Under the pieces are notes generated by a model, which made no database searches, was not told the origin of the DNA, and worked only from the letters and a program-made list of their open reading frames with translations. A DNA stretch of 64,000 nucleotides, from contig NZ_HE978634.1 of assembly GCF_000312045.1 (NCBI RefSeq), positions 365,192 through 429,191 on the forward strand, read 5' to 3'. Position numbers and translations under genes: made by a program. Source of the stretch: Noviherbaspirillum massiliense JC206. GTDB taxonomy: Bacteria; Pseudomonadota; Gammaproteobacteria; Burkholderiales; Burkholderiaceae_D. Position 1 is the stretch's first letter, and every line of letters starts with the position of its first letter. This document shows positions 27,267 through 36,919 of the stretch, in pieces.

Positions 27267-29081
27267 TTATGCGGCTCGCGCCGCCGGGTTCAAAGGAATG
27301 GGCGCGACAGCCTTGTAGCTGAAGCGGACTTCTTGCGGATACGGGAACACGTCTTCGATCTGGCCGTCCAGGATGCGCTGCTTGGCGCTTTGCCAGTACT
27401 CGGGCGTCAGCAGGTCAGCATGATGTTTCAGGAAATATTTTTTCACCAGCGTATTGCCGAGCAGGAAAGTGCCGAACTGTTCCGGGAACACATCGTTCTT
27501 CGCCACCGGATACCAGGGTTCGGACGCCATTTCCTCTTCCTCGTTGCGCGGCGCGGGGATGCGGCGGAAATTGCAGTCGGTGATGTACTCGATTTCGTCG
27601 TAGTCGTAGAACACCACGCGGCCGTGGCGGGTCACGCCGAAGTTCTTGAACAGCATGTCGCCCGGGAAGATGTTGACGCCCACCAGTTCCTTGATCGCAT
27701 TGCCGTATTCGCGCACGCCATGCTCCACCGCAGCCGTGTCGCCGCGCTGCTCGGCCTGCGCCAGCCAGATGTTGAGCGGCACCATGCGGCGCTCGATGTA
27801 GAGATGCCTGATGATGATTTCGTCGCCGTCCTCTTCCACCACGGACGGCGCGACTTCCTTCAGCTCCGCCAGCAGTTCTTCCGAGAAGCGCGCGCGCGGG
27901 AAGGCCACGTTCGAATATTCCAGCGTATCGGCCATGCGGCCGACGCGGTCGTGGTTTTTCACCAGCAGGTATTTTTCCTTGACGATGGCGCGCGTGGTGT
28001 CCTTCGGCGGCGGGAAGTAATCCTTGATCACCTTGAACACATAGGGGAAGGACGGCAGCGCGAATACCACCATCACCAGGCCGCGGATGCCGGGCGCCGG
28101 CTCGAAGCAGTCGGAGGAATGCCTCAGGTGATGCAGGAAGTCGCGGTAGAACGCCGCCTTGCCGAGCTTCTGCAGGCCGAGGATAGTGTAGATCTCGCTG
28201 CACGGCTTGTTCGGCAGCAGGGTGCGCAGGAAATGCACATAGGCCGACGGCACCTCCATGTCGACCATGAAGTAGGCCCGGGTGAAGGAGAACAGGATCA
28301 CGATCAGGGTCGGATCGAACAGCACCGTGTCGAGCACCAGCTCGCCCTTGCGGTTGTAGAGGATGGGCACCACGAAGGGGTAGATGCGGTTGCCGTTGAT
28401 GCCCTTGCCCACCACGTAGGCACCCTTGTTGCGGTAGAACAGGCTGGCCAGCACATGGATCTGGTGGTTCGGTTCCATCACCGCATTGCCGAACATCGCG
28501 TGCAGGCGGGTTTCGACATGGCCGATGTCGCGGTCGAGATCGGCAAAGCGCCCCTGAAGTTGGAAATTCGTGATGATGCGCTTCAGGGTGTAGCGCAAGC
28601 CGTCCTTGGCGGGATAGTAGACGCGGTAGGTCGGTTCGAGCTCGTCGGTCTCGATGTACTCGGTGGAGACTGCAGGCCGCACGAAGATGAAATCGTTGTG
28701 GAAGTAGGTGCGGTGCAGGATGTGGGTGCAGACCGAATTGAAAAAGGTTTCGGCCAGTTCCGGCTGCTTGTGATTGAGCAGGAGACCGATGTAATGCAGC
28801 TTGACCTCGCGCCAGACGTCGTCGCTCAGTTCATCCGGCGCGTATTCGTCTTCCAGGATCTGCACGCATTCCTGCACCCGCTGGTCGTAAAAGGCGATGC
28901 GTTCCCGCGCCTTGACCTGGGCCGTTTGCCAGTCGCGCGTTTCGAAGTAGCAGCGCGCATCCTGGCTGGCCTGGCGAAACAGCCGGTAATGCTTGTCGAA
29001 TCCATCCAGGATCGTGCGTGCGATATCGAACGCGATCTGGGAAGACAGCAGTTTGGGGAAGGCTGTGCGCATGGTTGTCAT
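27267..29081 (-). CDS. aceK: Isocitrate dehydrogenase kinase/phosphatase
   Basis: The 604-residue bifunctional enzyme phosphorylates isocitrate dehydrogenase to shift carbon into the glyoxylate shunt and also removes the phosphate. The N-terminal regulatory half contains [15 protein letters not shown] and [17 protein letters not shown]; the kinase-like C-terminal half contains [12 protein letters not shown] with the ATP-site lysine, [23 protein letters not shown] with the Asp of the metal site, and [12 protein letters not shown]. The length is normal. Placement before a thiolase and among acetyl-CoA-generating pathways fits growth on acetate-yielding substrates. Confidence 0.96.
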   Translation of the reverse strand: MTTMRTAFPKLLSSQIAFDIARTILDGFDKHYRLFRQASQDARCYFETRDWQTAQVKARERIAFYDQRVQECVQILEDEYAPDELSDDVWREVKLHYIGLLLNHKQPELAETFFNSVCTHILHRTYFHNDFIFVRPAVSTEYIETDELEPTYRVYYPAKDGLRYTLKRIITNFQLQGRFADLDRDIGHVETRLHAMFGNAVMEPNHQIHVLASLFYRNKGAYVVGKGINGNRIYPFVVPILYNRKGELVLDTVLFDPTLIVILFSFTRAYFMVDMEVPSAYVHFLRTLLPNKPCSEIYTILGLQKLGKAAFYRDFLHHLRHSSDCFEPAPGIRGLVMVVFALPSFPYVFKVIKDYFPPPKDTTRAIVKEKYLLVKNHDRVGRMADTLEYSNVAFPRARFSEELLAELKEVAPSVVEEDGDEIIIRHLYIERRMVPLNIWLAQAEQRGDTAAVEHGVREYGNAIKELVGVNIFPGDMLFKNFGVTRHGRVVFYDYDEIEYITDCNFRRIPAPRNEEEEMASEPWYPVAKNDVFPEQFGTFLLGNTLVKKYFLKHHADLLTPEYWQSAKQRILDGQIEDVFPYPQEVRFSYKAVAPIPLNPAARAA

Positions 29082-29214
29082 CGGCCGGGGTCAGGCTCCA
29101 GTGTATCCAAATACGGAATAGGCAAAGAACGCCATTGTAAACGGCCGCATGCGCCACACGCCAACATGCCTGCCTTGCCAGGCTTCTCACCGGCAATGCA
29201 GGCAGCAGGCTTCA

Positions 29215-30399
29215 TCAGCGGGTTTCGGCAAACAGTTCGCGGCCGATCAGCATGCGCCGGATTTCGCTGGTGCCGGCGCCGATTTCATACAGCTTGGCAT
29301 CGCGCCACAGGCGCCCTGCCGGATAGTCGTTGATGTAGCCGTTGCCACCCAGCGCCTGGATGGTTTCGCCCGCCATCCAGGTGGCCTTTTCCGCCGAATA
29401 GAGAATCGCGCCGGCCGCGTCCTTGCGCAGCGCACGTACCGCATCCGGCGTCCTTGCGCGGTCGCAGGCCTGCCCGACTGCGTACACATAGGCCTTGCAC
29501 GCCATCATGGTGGAATACATGTCGGCGAGTTTGCCCTGCATCAACTGGAATTCACCGATCGGCTGCCCGAACTGCTTGCGCTCGTGAACATAGGGCACGG
29601 CCACATCCATGCAGGCTTGCATGATGCCGAGCGGTCCGCCGGAGAGAACGGCGCGCTCATAATCGAGGCCGGACATCAGCACGTTCACGCCCTTGCCCAA
29701 GCCGCCAAGCACGTTTTCCGCCGGCACCTCGCAATCCTGGAACACCAGTTCACCGGTATGCGAGCCGCGCATGCCGAGCTTGTCGAGCTTTTGCGCCACC
29801 GAGAAGCCCTTGAAATGCTTTTCGATCAGGAAGGCCGTGATGCCGCGCGGGCCGGCTTCCAGGTCATTCTTCGCATACACCACCAGCACATCCGCGTCCG
29901 GGCCGTTGGTGATCCACATCTTGCTGCCGTTCAGCACCCAGCGGTCGCCCTTGAAGTCGGCGCGCAGGCGCATGCTCACCACATCGGAGCCGGCATTCGG
30001 CTCGGACATGGCGAGCGCGCCGACATACTCGCCGGAAACAAGTTTCGGCAGGTAGCGGGCTTTCTGTTCTTCCGTGCCATTGCGGCGGATCTGGTTGACG
30101 CACAGGTTGGAATGCGCCCCATAGGACAACCCAACCGAAGCCGACGCGCGCGAAATTTCTTCCATGGCGATGATGTGCGCGAGGTAACCCATCGCGGTGC
30201 CGCCGTATTGTTCCTCCACGGTCACGCCAAGCAGGCCGAGGTCGCCCATCTTCTTCCACAAGTCCATCGGGAACTGGTCGCTGCGGTCGATCTCGGCCGC
30301 ACGCGGCGCAATTTCCGCCTGCGCGAACTCTTGCACGGTGGCGCGCAAGGCGGCGATGTCCTCGCCATGGTCAAAGCTCAGTCCGGGCAGATTCATCAT
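29215..30399 (-). CDS. liuA: Isovaleryl-CoA dehydrogenase
   Basis: The 394-residue acyl-CoA dehydrogenase oxidises isovaleryl-CoA to 3-methylcrotonyl-CoA. The segment [16 protein letters not shown] holds the catalytic glutamate at the position special to isovaleryl-CoA dehydrogenases, unlike the C-terminal glutamate of other family members, where this protein instead reads [28 protein letters not shown] and [20 protein letters not shown] complete the fold. Two ATG codons in tandem start the gene behind GAGGA. A LiuR-type operator overlapping a good promoter lies 60-100 bases upstream, downstream of liuR. Confidence 0.95.
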   Translation of the reverse strand: MMNLPGLSFDHGEDIAALRATVQEFAQAEIAPRAAEIDRSDQFPMDLWKKMGDLGLLGVTVEEQYGGTAMGYLAHIIAMEEISRASASVGLSYGAHSNLCVNQIRRNGTEEQKARYLPKLVSGEYVGALAMSEPNAGSDVVSMRLRADFKGDRWVLNGSKMWITNGPDADVLVVYAKNDLEAGPRGITAFLIEKHFKGFSVAQKLDKLGMRGSHTGELVFQDCEVPAENVLGGLGKGVNVLMSGLDYERAVLSGGPLGIMQACMDVAVPYVHERKQFGQPIGEFQLMQGKLADMYSTMMACKAYVYAVGQACDRARTPDAVRALRKDAAGAILYSAEKATWMAGETIQALGGNGYINDYPAGRLWRDAKLYEIGAGTSEIRRMLIGRELFAETR

Positions 30400-30461
30400 A
30401 AGGTCCTCGCAATGGTGGACGCGCCACCTAGGTTCAGGGAAATTCCGGAAAAGGAAGCAAA

Positions 30462-30496
30462 ATCATAGCCGCAGTTGCCGTTTACGTAAACGTAAA
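30462..30496 (-). promoter_or_regulatory. Promoter of liuA with LiuR-type operator
   Basis: Reading on the minus strand, TTTACG (30490-30485) and TATGAT (30467-30462) form -35 and -10 elements with 17 bases between. The -35 lies inside the palindrome TTTACGTAAA (30481-30490), extended by another CGTAAA to 30496. This resembles LiuR sites known from other proteobacteria, and occupation would block the promoter. The same half-sites recur at 31051-31066. Confidence 0.65.
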
Positions 30497-30523
30497 GCGC
30501 CGGCCGCGGCTGAGCTGGCTCAA

Positions 30524-30985
30524 TCAGGCCGCGTCCTTCAGTGCCCGCGCGCCTTCCTTGCTCCGGCGCGCCGGCGCCTTGGCGGCGCCAGCCTTTGGCG
30601 TCTTGCCGCCATTGGCCAGCAGGCGCTGGCATTCGGCCTCGTGCGCGGCGATTTCCGCCAGCGTCACTTCGATGTCTTCGCGCTGCTGCTCCAGCGTTTC
30701 GCGCTGCTGCGCCAGCACCTGCAGGAAGCGCTTGAGCTGGGCGCTGGTGTCCTTCGGCGATTCATACATGTCGACCAGGTTCTTGATTTCCGCCAGGCTC
30801 AGGCCGAGGCGCTTGCCGCGCAGCGTGAGCTTCAGCCGGGTGCGCTCGCGTGCGCCATAGACGCGGACGCGGCCGCCGGCGCCTTCGCGTTTCGGACTGA
30901 GCAAGCCCTGGTCTTCGTAGAAGCGGATGGCGCGCGGCGTGATGTCGAATTCGCGCGCCAGTTCGGTGATGGTGTATGTCGGCAT
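30524..30985 (-). CDS. liuR: MerR family transcriptional regulator LiuR
   Basis: The 153-residue protein has an N-terminal MerR winged helix (YTITELAREFDITPRAIRFYED, then KLTLRGKRLGLSLAEIK) and a dimerisation coiled coil at about residues 80-120. It lacks the metal-binding cysteines of metal-sensing MerR proteins. LiuR of other proteobacteria represses the leucine/isovalerate catabolism genes, and the gene is adjacent to liuA, so the same role is expected. Matching palindromes occur on both sides of the gene. The C-terminus is a Lys/Ala/Arg-rich tail of variable type. Confidence 0.88.
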   Translation of the reverse strand: MPTYTITELAREFDITPRAIRFYEDQGLLSPKREGAGGRVRVYGARERTRLKLTLRGKRLGLSLAEIKNLVDMYESPKDTSAQLKRFLQVLAQQRETLEQQREDIEVTLAEIAAHEAECQRLLANGGKTPKAGAAKAPARRSKEGARALKDAA

Positions 30986-31050
30986 GGGGTCTCGCGTGCG
31001 CGGTCTTTCAGCAATGAAAGCCGATTGTGTTTAGAATTCCGAAGGAACAG

Positions 31051-31066
31051 TTTACGTTAACGTCAA
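31051..31066. promoter_or_regulatory. LiuR-type operator upstream of liuR
   Basis: TTTACGTTAACGTCAA is a 16-base palindrome with one imperfect pair, located 66 bases upstream of the liuR start and 52 bases upstream of the divergent MBL hydrolase gene. It shares TTTACGT and ACGT half-sites with the operator at 30481-30496. It could serve autoregulation of liuR and control of the divergent gene. Confidence 0.6.
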
Positions 31067-31117
31067 TCGCATTGTAGGTCCGTGCGCCGCAATTGTGAAC
31101 CGCCTGAAAGCCTCCCG

Positions 31118-32182
31118 ATGAATCCGTTCGAATCGCAACTCGCCTATCCCTTCGGCGACACCCTTCCGCAACCCGGCACTGTGCATGAAGTCGCGCCCGG
31201 ACTCCTGTGGCTGCGCATGGGCCTGCCGTTCGCGCTCGACCATATCAACCTGTGGCTGGTGCGGGATGAATTCGTGACCGATACCGGCGTGCGCAAGGGC
31301 TGGACCGTGATCGATTGCGGCATCACGAGCGATGCGACCCGCGCTGCGTGGGAAAGCATTTTTTCGGATTGCCTGCAAGGCTTGCCGATTTGCCGGGTGA
31401 TCGTGACCCATTGCCATCCCGACCATGTCGGACTGGCACACTGGCTGTGCGAGCGCTGGCAGGCGCCGCTGTGTATGACCACCGGCGAATACGGCTTTGC
31501 ACGCATGATGTCGGCCGCCCTGCCCGGCGTGGATGGCACGGCGATGCTGCCGCATTTCCAGCAGCATGGCCTGATCGATCCGGCGATGTTGGAAAAGCTG
31601 CGGGGCCGCCGCAGCTATTATCCGACGCTGGTACCGGCGGTTCCGACAGCATACCGGCGCATGCAGGACGGACAGGTGCTGCGCATCGGCGGGCATGGCT
31701 GGCGCGTGATCACCGGCTTCGGCCATTCGCCGGAACATGCCTCGCTGTACTGCGAGGAGCTGAACGTGCTGGTTTCCGGGGATATGGTGCTGCCACGCAT
31801 TTCCACCAATGTCTCGGTGTTCGCGGTCGAGCCGGAAGCGAACCCGGTCAAGCTGTATCTCGATTCGCTGGAAAAATTCCGCGGCTTGCCGGAAGACACT
31901 CTGGTATTGCCTTCGCACGGCAAGCCCTTCCGCGGCCTGCATACGCGCATTGCGCAATTGATCGATCATCACGAGGCACGCCTGGCGGAAGTGCTGGCCG
32001 CCTGCAGCACACCGCGCTCGGCAGCGGACATCGTGCCCATCATGTTCCGCCGCCCGCTCGATGCCCATCAGCTCACCTTCGCGCTCGGCGAAGCGCTCGC
32101 GCACCTGCACAAGCTCTGGCAGGATGGCGCACTGCGTCGCGTCACCGGCAGCGACGGCGTCATCCGCTTCAGCGTCGCATAG
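31118..32182 (+). CDS. MBL-fold metallo-hydrolase
   Basis: The 354-residue protein has the metallo-beta-lactamase signature THCHPDHVG (near residue 104), GHSPEHASLYC, VLVSGDMVLPRIS and LPSHGKPFRG, i.e. all expected metal ligands. A winged-helix-like C-terminal region (residues 280-350) is typical of the subgroup related to BLACT/LACTB2 hydrolases. The substrate is unknown, although the divergent position next to liuR and a shared LiuR-type operator suggest a link to branched acyl-CoA metabolism. The start is the ATG at 31118; a GTG 36 bases earlier is possible. Confidence 0.85.
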   Translation: MNPFESQLAYPFGDTLPQPGTVHEVAPGLLWLRMGLPFALDHINLWLVRDEFVTDTGVRKGWTVIDCGITSDATRAAWESIFSDCLQGLPICRVIVTHCHPDHVGLAHWLCERWQAPLCMTTGEYGFARMMSAALPGVDGTAMLPHFQQHGLIDPAMLEKLRGRRSYYPTLVPAVPTAYRRMQDGQVLRIGGHGWRVITGFGHSPEHASLYCEELNVLVSGDMVLPRISTNVSVFAVEPEANPVKLYLDSLEKFRGLPEDTLVLPSHGKPFRGLHTRIAQLIDHHEARLAEVLAACSTPRSAADIVPIMFRRPLDAHQLTFALGEALAHLHKLWQDGALRRVTGSDGVIRFSVA

Positions 32183-32282
32183 CCAGCTGCACTGCAGCGC
32201 AGTGCAAGGTTACCTGCAAGCGGAAACTATCGGTAATCCATCAACTCCAAGTTGTTTCTGGGTGTTTTCCGATGCAGCATTG

Positions 32283-32299
32283 TGAAACGGAATGTTTCA
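32283..32299. promoter_or_regulatory. Palindrome upstream of HTH regulator gene
   Basis: TGAAAC and GTTTCA flank GGAAT in the 240-base gap before the regulator at 32425. The 17-base inverted repeat has the size of an operator and may be the regulator's own site; this is inference from position only. Confidence 0.3.
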
Positions 32300-32424
32300 T
32301 CGACTTTCATGTGCGCCTTGGAAGCAAGGACATGAAAGACATGAACCAGCCTTTGCAGTTCAATCACGAAAGTTTCCGCGGTAGAGACTGACTATCACGG
32401 CGCGACATGGAATAGTGCGCGGTC

Positions 32425-32826
32425 ATGAACCCATCCATTGAACGAGAAGGTTTTAGCCAGCGGCTTCAGCAGGCGCTAAGAAACGCTGAATACTCGCCCG
32501 ACAGTCCCACCCAGTTAGCAAGGGAATTCAATCTTCGCTTCGAAGGACGGCCGATCACAGTCCACGCAGCCCGCAAATGGATCGTCGGCGAAGCCATTCC
32601 CACTCAGGAAAAATTACGCACTCTCGCGCAGTGGCTGGGCGTGCCTGCCGACTGGCTGCGCTTTGGCGGCGAGCAAGCCGCGGGCGCGGAAGGCGGCGGC
32701 GTACCGAACCGCTTCGAATCCGCCGATGTGAAGCTGATCGCCGACCTGCAGCGGCTCGACGAGCATCATCAAGCCATCGCACGCGAATTCATCCGCTTGC
32801 TGGTGCGCATCAACCGCAAGAAGTAA
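32425..32826 (+). CDS. Helix-turn-helix transcriptional regulator
   Basis: The 133-residue protein has a lambda-repressor-like helix-turn-helix in its N-terminal two thirds, with TQLAREFNLRF and ITVHAARKWIVGEAIPTQEKLRTLAQWLGVPADWLRF (given here as two adjoining segments of the same domain). The C-terminal helix ADLQRLDEHHQAIAREFI is probably for dimerisation. Proteins of this arrangement are common, uncharacterised regulators in Burkholderiales. The gene stands alone, convergent with the receptor-like gene that follows. Confidence 0.75.
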   Translation: MNPSIEREGFSQRLQQALRNAEYSPDSPTQLAREFNLRFEGRPITVHAARKWIVGEAIPTQEKLRTLAQWLGVPADWLRFGGEQAAGAEGGGVPNRFESADVKLIADLQRLDEHHQAIAREFIRLLVRINRKK

Positions 32827-32852
32827 AGCCCGCCGCGCTTTCGAAGCAGCGG

Positions 32853-33671
32853 TCAGGCGGATTCCGCAGCCAGCCGGCGCAGATAGCGCAAACCTTCAAT
32901 GGCGCGGCTGCCGTACCAGGACAGCATTTCGCCATCGACCAATTGCACCGGCTTGCCGATCTGCCGCTCCAGCGCATCGGCATGTGCTTCAGTAAATCGG
33001 TAGGGCTCGGTCGACAGCAGCACGGTGTCGATGCCGTCCATCATATGATCCGACCAGGAAAATGCTGGATAGCGCAGCGGCGACCCGGCCGCATCTGCGG
33101 CCTCCCAATTGCGCCAGCCGATTTCCTCCAGCATGCGTGCGATATAGGTATTGCGCGAGATCGTCATCCACGGATCTTTCCAGATGCAGTACAGCACGGT
33201 GCGCGGCCGGGACGGCATGACTGACTGCTGCTGCAGCAGCGCAGCGTACTCGCGCTCGAATTCGGCGCACAGTGCTTCGGCCCTTTCCTGCACGCCGAAG
33301 ATGCCGCCCAGCAGGCGATACAGGCCGGGATTGTCGCGTGGTGCGAGCGGGTGGGTAACGATGATGTGGGGAACGAATTGTGCCAGCGCATCGACGGTCG
33401 GCTTTTCGTTTTCATCGATGTTGACGATCAGATGCGTGGGCGCGAGCGCACGAACCTTGTCGAGCCGAACATCCTTGGTGCCGCCGACTTTCGGAATCGC
33501 GCGCACCTCCTCAGCCGGATGAATGCAAAACCCGGTGCGGCCGACGAGGTATTGCGCGAGGCCCAGGTCGCACAGCAATTCGGTAAGGGAAGGCACCAGG
33601 GACACGATGCGCGGCGCCTTGCCCGGCGCCACCGGCTGGTGTTCCTGACCAATCGCATCCAGCAGCTTCAT
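32853..33671 (-). CDS. Helical-backbone metal receptor (BtuF/cobalamin-binding-like) without signal peptide
   Basis: The 272-residue protein has the class III periplasmic binding fold: IVSLVPSLTELLCDLGL, VGRTGFCIHP, VGGTKDVRLDKVRALAPTHLIVN and the long linker helix. Relatives bind cobalamin or metal chelates for ABC import. However, no signal peptide is visible: the ATG at 33671 begins MKLLDAIGQEHQ, and no transporter genes flank it, which suggests a cytoplasmic protein of a different role. It is convergent with the HTH regulator gene. Confidence 0.8.
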   Translation of the reverse strand: MKLLDAIGQEHQPVAPGKAPRIVSLVPSLTELLCDLGLAQYLVGRTGFCIHPAEEVRAIPKVGGTKDVRLDKVRALAPTHLIVNIDENEKPTVDALAQFVPHIIVTHPLAPRDNPGLYRLLGGIFGVQERAEALCAEFEREYAALLQQQSVMPSRPRTVLYCIWKDPWMTISRNTYIARMLEEIGWRNWEAADAAGSPLRYPAFSWSDHMMDGIDTVLLSTEPYRFTEAHADALERQIGKPVQLVDGEMLSWYGSRAIEGLRYLRRLAAESA

Positions 33672-33701
33672 GTTTTCAGTTCCGGTTGAAAAGCACGGCT
33701 G

Positions 33702-33736
33702 AAAAAAAAAGTCCGTCCTCTTGCGAGTGACGGACT
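33702..33736 (-). terminator. Rho-independent terminator of dsbA
   Basis: On the minus strand a stem of AGTCCGTC with GACGGACT, extended by CTC/GAG, is followed by nine T residues. It lies 21 bases after the dsbA stop codon and is a textbook terminator. Confidence 0.92.
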
Positions 33737-33756
33737 CCTGGCGCAGGTGCGCCGGC

Positions 33757-34443
33757 TTACTTGGCGGGCTTGGCGCCGCTGCGCTCGGCTGCGGCCCTGG
33801 CCACCAGCGCATCCATCACCTGCAGCGTGGCCGACTGCAGCACCGGCTCCGGCTGGCGTCCCATGCTGGCGCCGACGATCGACGGCGATGTCAGGTAACG
33901 GCCATTGATGGCGATCAGCGGCACGCCGTCGACTTCATAGGCGGACTGCAGCTGGGTAGCGCGGCGGACCTTGCTCTGCACGCCGAAGGAGTTGTACAGC
34001 TCCAGGAATTTTTGCTTGTCCACGCCCTGGCTGGTCACGAAATCGGTGACCGCGGCATCGGTATCGAGACTTTTGCGCTCGACATGGATGGCATTGAAAA
34101 TCTTCTTGTGCAGTTCATCGAGCTTGCCCATCGCTTCGAGCGCATAAAACATTTTCTGCTGCGGGATGAAGGACTCGCGGAAGTTCACCGGTACGCGCTT
34201 GAAGGCAATGCGGTCGCCCTGCTTCTTCACCCAGTCACTGAGCGCCGGATCGAAGGCATAGCAGTGCGGGCAGGCATACCAGAAGAATTCGATGACTTCG
34301 ACCTTGCCGGTGGAATCGGTCTGCTGCGGCGTGGCGAGCGTGCGGTAATCGACGCCGTTCTGCGGATTGGCGGGCGTGGCGCTCGCGCTTGCTGCGATCA
34401 GGGTCAGGCTTACTGCGGCCAACAGGTGTTGAAACAAACGCAT
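33757..34443 (-). CDS. dsbA: Thiol:disulfide interchange protein DsbA
   Basis: The 228-residue periplasmic oxidoreductase begins with a signal peptide (cleavage likely after ASASA near residue 22). The active site is C58-P-H-C61 within FFWYACPHCYAF, the classical DsbA CPHC, and the cis-proline loop is VDGVPLIAING. It oxidises cysteine pairs in exported proteins and is recharged by DsbB. It lies 12 bases after the SPOR-protein gene and has its own strong terminator, so argS, the SPOR gene and dsbA form an operon. Confidence 0.95.
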   Translation of the reverse strand: MRLFQHLLAAVSLTLIAASASATPANPQNGVDYRTLATPQQTDSTGKVEVIEFFWYACPHCYAFDPALSDWVKKQGDRIAFKRVPVNFRESFIPQQKMFYALEAMGKLDELHKKIFNAIHVERKSLDTDAAVTDFVTSQGVDKQKFLELYNSFGVQSKVRRATQLQSAYEVDGVPLIAINGRYLTSPSIVGASMGRQPEPVLQSATLQVMDALVARAAAERSGAKPAK

Positions 34444-34455
34444 ACTGTTCCTTTC

Positions 34456-35091
34456 TTATTTAGCAGTTCGTACGACAGCGGCATCTATCCCGTTTTCGGA
34501 CAGCTTGCCGCGGACGCGGGTCATGGCGTCGAGTTGCGCGAAGGGGCCGATCCGCACGCGATAGAGTGTACCGTTTTCGGACTGGCGTTCCGTGATCTGG
34601 GCATCGACGCCCAGCAGCGCGAGTTTACCGCGAACAGCTTCGGCATCATTCTGCTCGCGGAAGGCGCCCGCCTGCAGAAAGTATTGCCACTTGTTGTCGC
34701 CACCCGCTGCCTTGCCAATCGCTTCCTTCGGATCAGGCTTGGCATTCGCCTTCTTCTGCTCTTCGACGGCGGCGAGCAAGTCCTGCTGTGCATTTCCCTT
34801 GCCCTTTCCAGCTGTGGCATCCGCAGGCGGCAGGGTTTTCTCGGGCTCCTTGATGAAGTCCTTCGGTGGCGCCTTGCCATACAGCGGCTTGTTCGGATCG
34901 GAAACCTGTCCAGGCGCCGCTGCCGCCGGCTTTTCGATGCGAGCCGACTTGACCGGGAACAGCATTGGATTCTTCGTGACCGCCAGTGCCACGACCAAAG
35001 CGATGCCGAGGCCGATGACCAGGCCGATGATGATGCCCAAGAGGGTGCCGCCGTGCTGCTTCTTCATTTGCTTGAAACCCATTTCTTTCAT
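34456..35091 (-). CDS. SPOR domain protein
   Basis: The 211-residue protein has a short cytoplasmic start, one membrane segment (TLLGIIIGLVIGLGIALVVA at about residues 16-35), a charged Pro/Lys/Ala-rich linker and a C-terminal SPOR domain at about 133-211 (YFLQAGAFREQNDAEAVRGK, VRIGPFAQLDAM). SPOR domains bind denuded septal peptidoglycan, so a role at the division site is likely, as with FtsN or DedD. Its start overlaps the argS stop by one base and dsbA follows directly. Confidence 0.9.
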   Translation of the reverse strand: MKEMGFKQMKKQHGGTLLGIIIGLVIGLGIALVVALAVTKNPMLFPVKSARIEKPAAAAPGQVSDPNKPLYGKAPPKDFIKEPEKTLPPADATAGKGKGNAQQDLLAAVEEQKKANAKPDPKEAIGKAAGGDNKWQYFLQAGAFREQNDAEAVRGKLALLGVDAQITERQSENGTLYRVRIGPFAQLDAMTRVRGKLSENGIDAAVVRTAK

Positions 35092-36824
35092 TACATCCTT
35101 GCCGGCGTGGAGACGCCGATCAGTGCCAGGCCATTGCGCAGCACCTGCCGTGTGGCCTGCAGCAGCGCCAGGCGCGCCATCTTCGTCGGCTCATCGTCGA
35201 CCAGCACGCGCTCGGCGTTGTAGTAGCTGTGCAGTTCGGCAGCGAGGTCGCGCAGGTAGAAAGCTACCTGATGCGGGCCGAGTTCGTCGAGCGCTTTCTG
35301 CAGCATTTCCGGGTATTCGGCGAGCTTGGCCAGGAGCGTCGCCTCGCGCGGCGATGTCAATGGTGCAAGATCGACGCCTTGCAGGGCCGCTTCATCGCCG
35401 CCCCACTGCGCAAACACCGAGCAGATGCGGGCATGTGCATACTGCACGTAATACACGGGATTCTCGTCCGACTGCGACAGCGCGAGGTCGACGTCGAAGG
35501 TGAACTCGGTATCGGCCTTGCGCGAGATGAGGAAGAAGCGCACCGCGTCGCGGCCGCGCGTGAGGTCGCGCTCGCCGCTTTCACTTCTCGCGTCGCCCGC
35601 GGACCATTCGATCAGGTCGCGCAGCGTGACATAGGAACCGGCACGCTTGGAAATCTTCACTTCCTCGCCATTCTTCATGACGGTGACCATCTTGTGCAGC
35701 ACGTAGTCGGGATAGCCTTGGGGAATGTCGAGGCCGACTGCCTGCAGGCCGGCGCGCACCCGCGCGATGGTGCCGTGGTGGTCGCTGCCCTGCACGTTGA
35801 TGACCTTGCCAAAGCCGCGCCGCCACTTGGCGATGTGGTAAGCCACGTCCGGCACGAAATAGGTATAGCTGCCGTCGGACTTCTTCATCACGCGGTCCTT
35901 GTCGTCGCCGTACTCGGTGGTGCGCAGCCAGAGCGCGCCGTCCATTTCGTAGGTCTTGCCGGCCTTGACCAGCGCATCGACCGTGGCTTCCACCTTGCCG
36001 TCGTGGTACAGCGAGGATTCAAGGTAATAGTTGTCGAACTTCACGCCGAAGGCCTGCAGGTCGAGATCCTGCTCGCGGCGCAGGTAGGCGACCGCGAACA
36101 TGCGGATCGATTCGAGGTCGTTGGGATCGCCGCTGGCGGTCACCGGGCCGCCGTCGCTGGCGGACACGGTTTTCTTCGCGAGGAAGTCGGCGGCGATGTC
36201 GGCGATGTAGTCGCCGTTGTAAGCCGATTCCGGCCAGTGCACATCGCCCGGCTTGAGGCCGCGGGCACGCGCCTGCACCGAATAGGCAAGGTTGCCGATC
36301 TGGGCGCCGGCGTCGTTGTAATAGAACTCGCGCGTGACATCGTAGCCCTGGGACTGCAGCAGTGCCGCCAGTGCATCGCCGAGCGCACCTTGGCGGCCGT
36401 GGCCGACATGCAGCGGGCCGGTCGGGTTGGCGGACACGAATTCCACCATCACCTTCTTGCCGGCGCCGATATTGCCTTTCCCGTAAGTCTCGCCCTGCTG
36501 CATGATGGCATGGACGACCGCCTGCTTGGCGGCAGTGGCTACGCGCAGATTGATGAAGCCGGGGCCGGCGACTTCGGCGGATTCGATCAGGCCTGCGCAT
36601 GCCGGGCTGGCCAGCAGCGCGGTGACGAGGGATTGCGCGAGTTCGCGCGGATTCTTCTTCAGGGGCTTGGCCAGCTGCATTGCAATATTGCAGGCAATGT
36701 CGCCATGCGAGGGATCGCGCGGACGTTCGAGAACGACATTCGGTTGCAGGCCGGTTCCTGCCACGACAGGAGCAAGTGCCGCCTGGAACAGGTCGGCAAT
36801 CTGTTGTTTTTGTGAAGCGAGCAT
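35091..36824 (-). CDS. argS: Arginyl-tRNA synthetase
   Basis: The 577-residue class I synthetase charges tRNA-Arg. The HIGH-type motif is [14 protein letters not shown], the KMSKS-like motif is [12 protein letters not shown], the Add1 domain precedes them, and the C-terminal DALRG-type anticodon-binding domain ends with [16 protein letters not shown]. The ATG at 36822-36824 gives the normal length; the longer frame upstream has no support. It heads the argS-SPOR-dsbA operon. Confidence 0.96.
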   Translation of the reverse strand: MLASQKQQIADLFQAALAPVVAGTGLQPNVVLERPRDPSHGDIACNIAMQLAKPLKKNPRELAQSLVTALLASPACAGLIESAEVAGPGFINLRVATAAKQAVVHAIMQQGETYGKGNIGAGKKVMVEFVSANPTGPLHVGHGRQGALGDALAALLQSQGYDVTREFYYNDAGAQIGNLAYSVQARARGLKPGDVHWPESAYNGDYIADIAADFLAKKTVSASDGGPVTASGDPNDLESIRMFAVAYLRREQDLDLQAFGVKFDNYYLESSLYHDGKVEATVDALVKAGKTYEMDGALWLRTTEYGDDKDRVMKKSDGSYTYFVPDVAYHIAKWRRGFGKVINVQGSDHHGTIARVRAGLQAVGLDIPQGYPDYVLHKMVTVMKNGEEVKISKRAGSYVTLRDLIEWSAGDARSESGERDLTRGRDAVRFFLISRKADTEFTFDVDLALSQSDENPVYYVQYAHARICSVFAQWGGDEAALQGVDLAPLTSPREATLLAKLAEYPEMLQKALDELGPHQVAFYLRDLAAELHSYYNAERVLVDDEPTKMARLALLQATRQVLRNGLALIGVSTPARM

Positions 36825-36919
36825 GGGGTTATGGGATGTCGGCCAAGCGGCCTTGGATTGAAGTTGCAGAATAGCGGAATTATACCGGCTTGCCTGCCCC
36901 GGACTTGTTATCGACTGTT

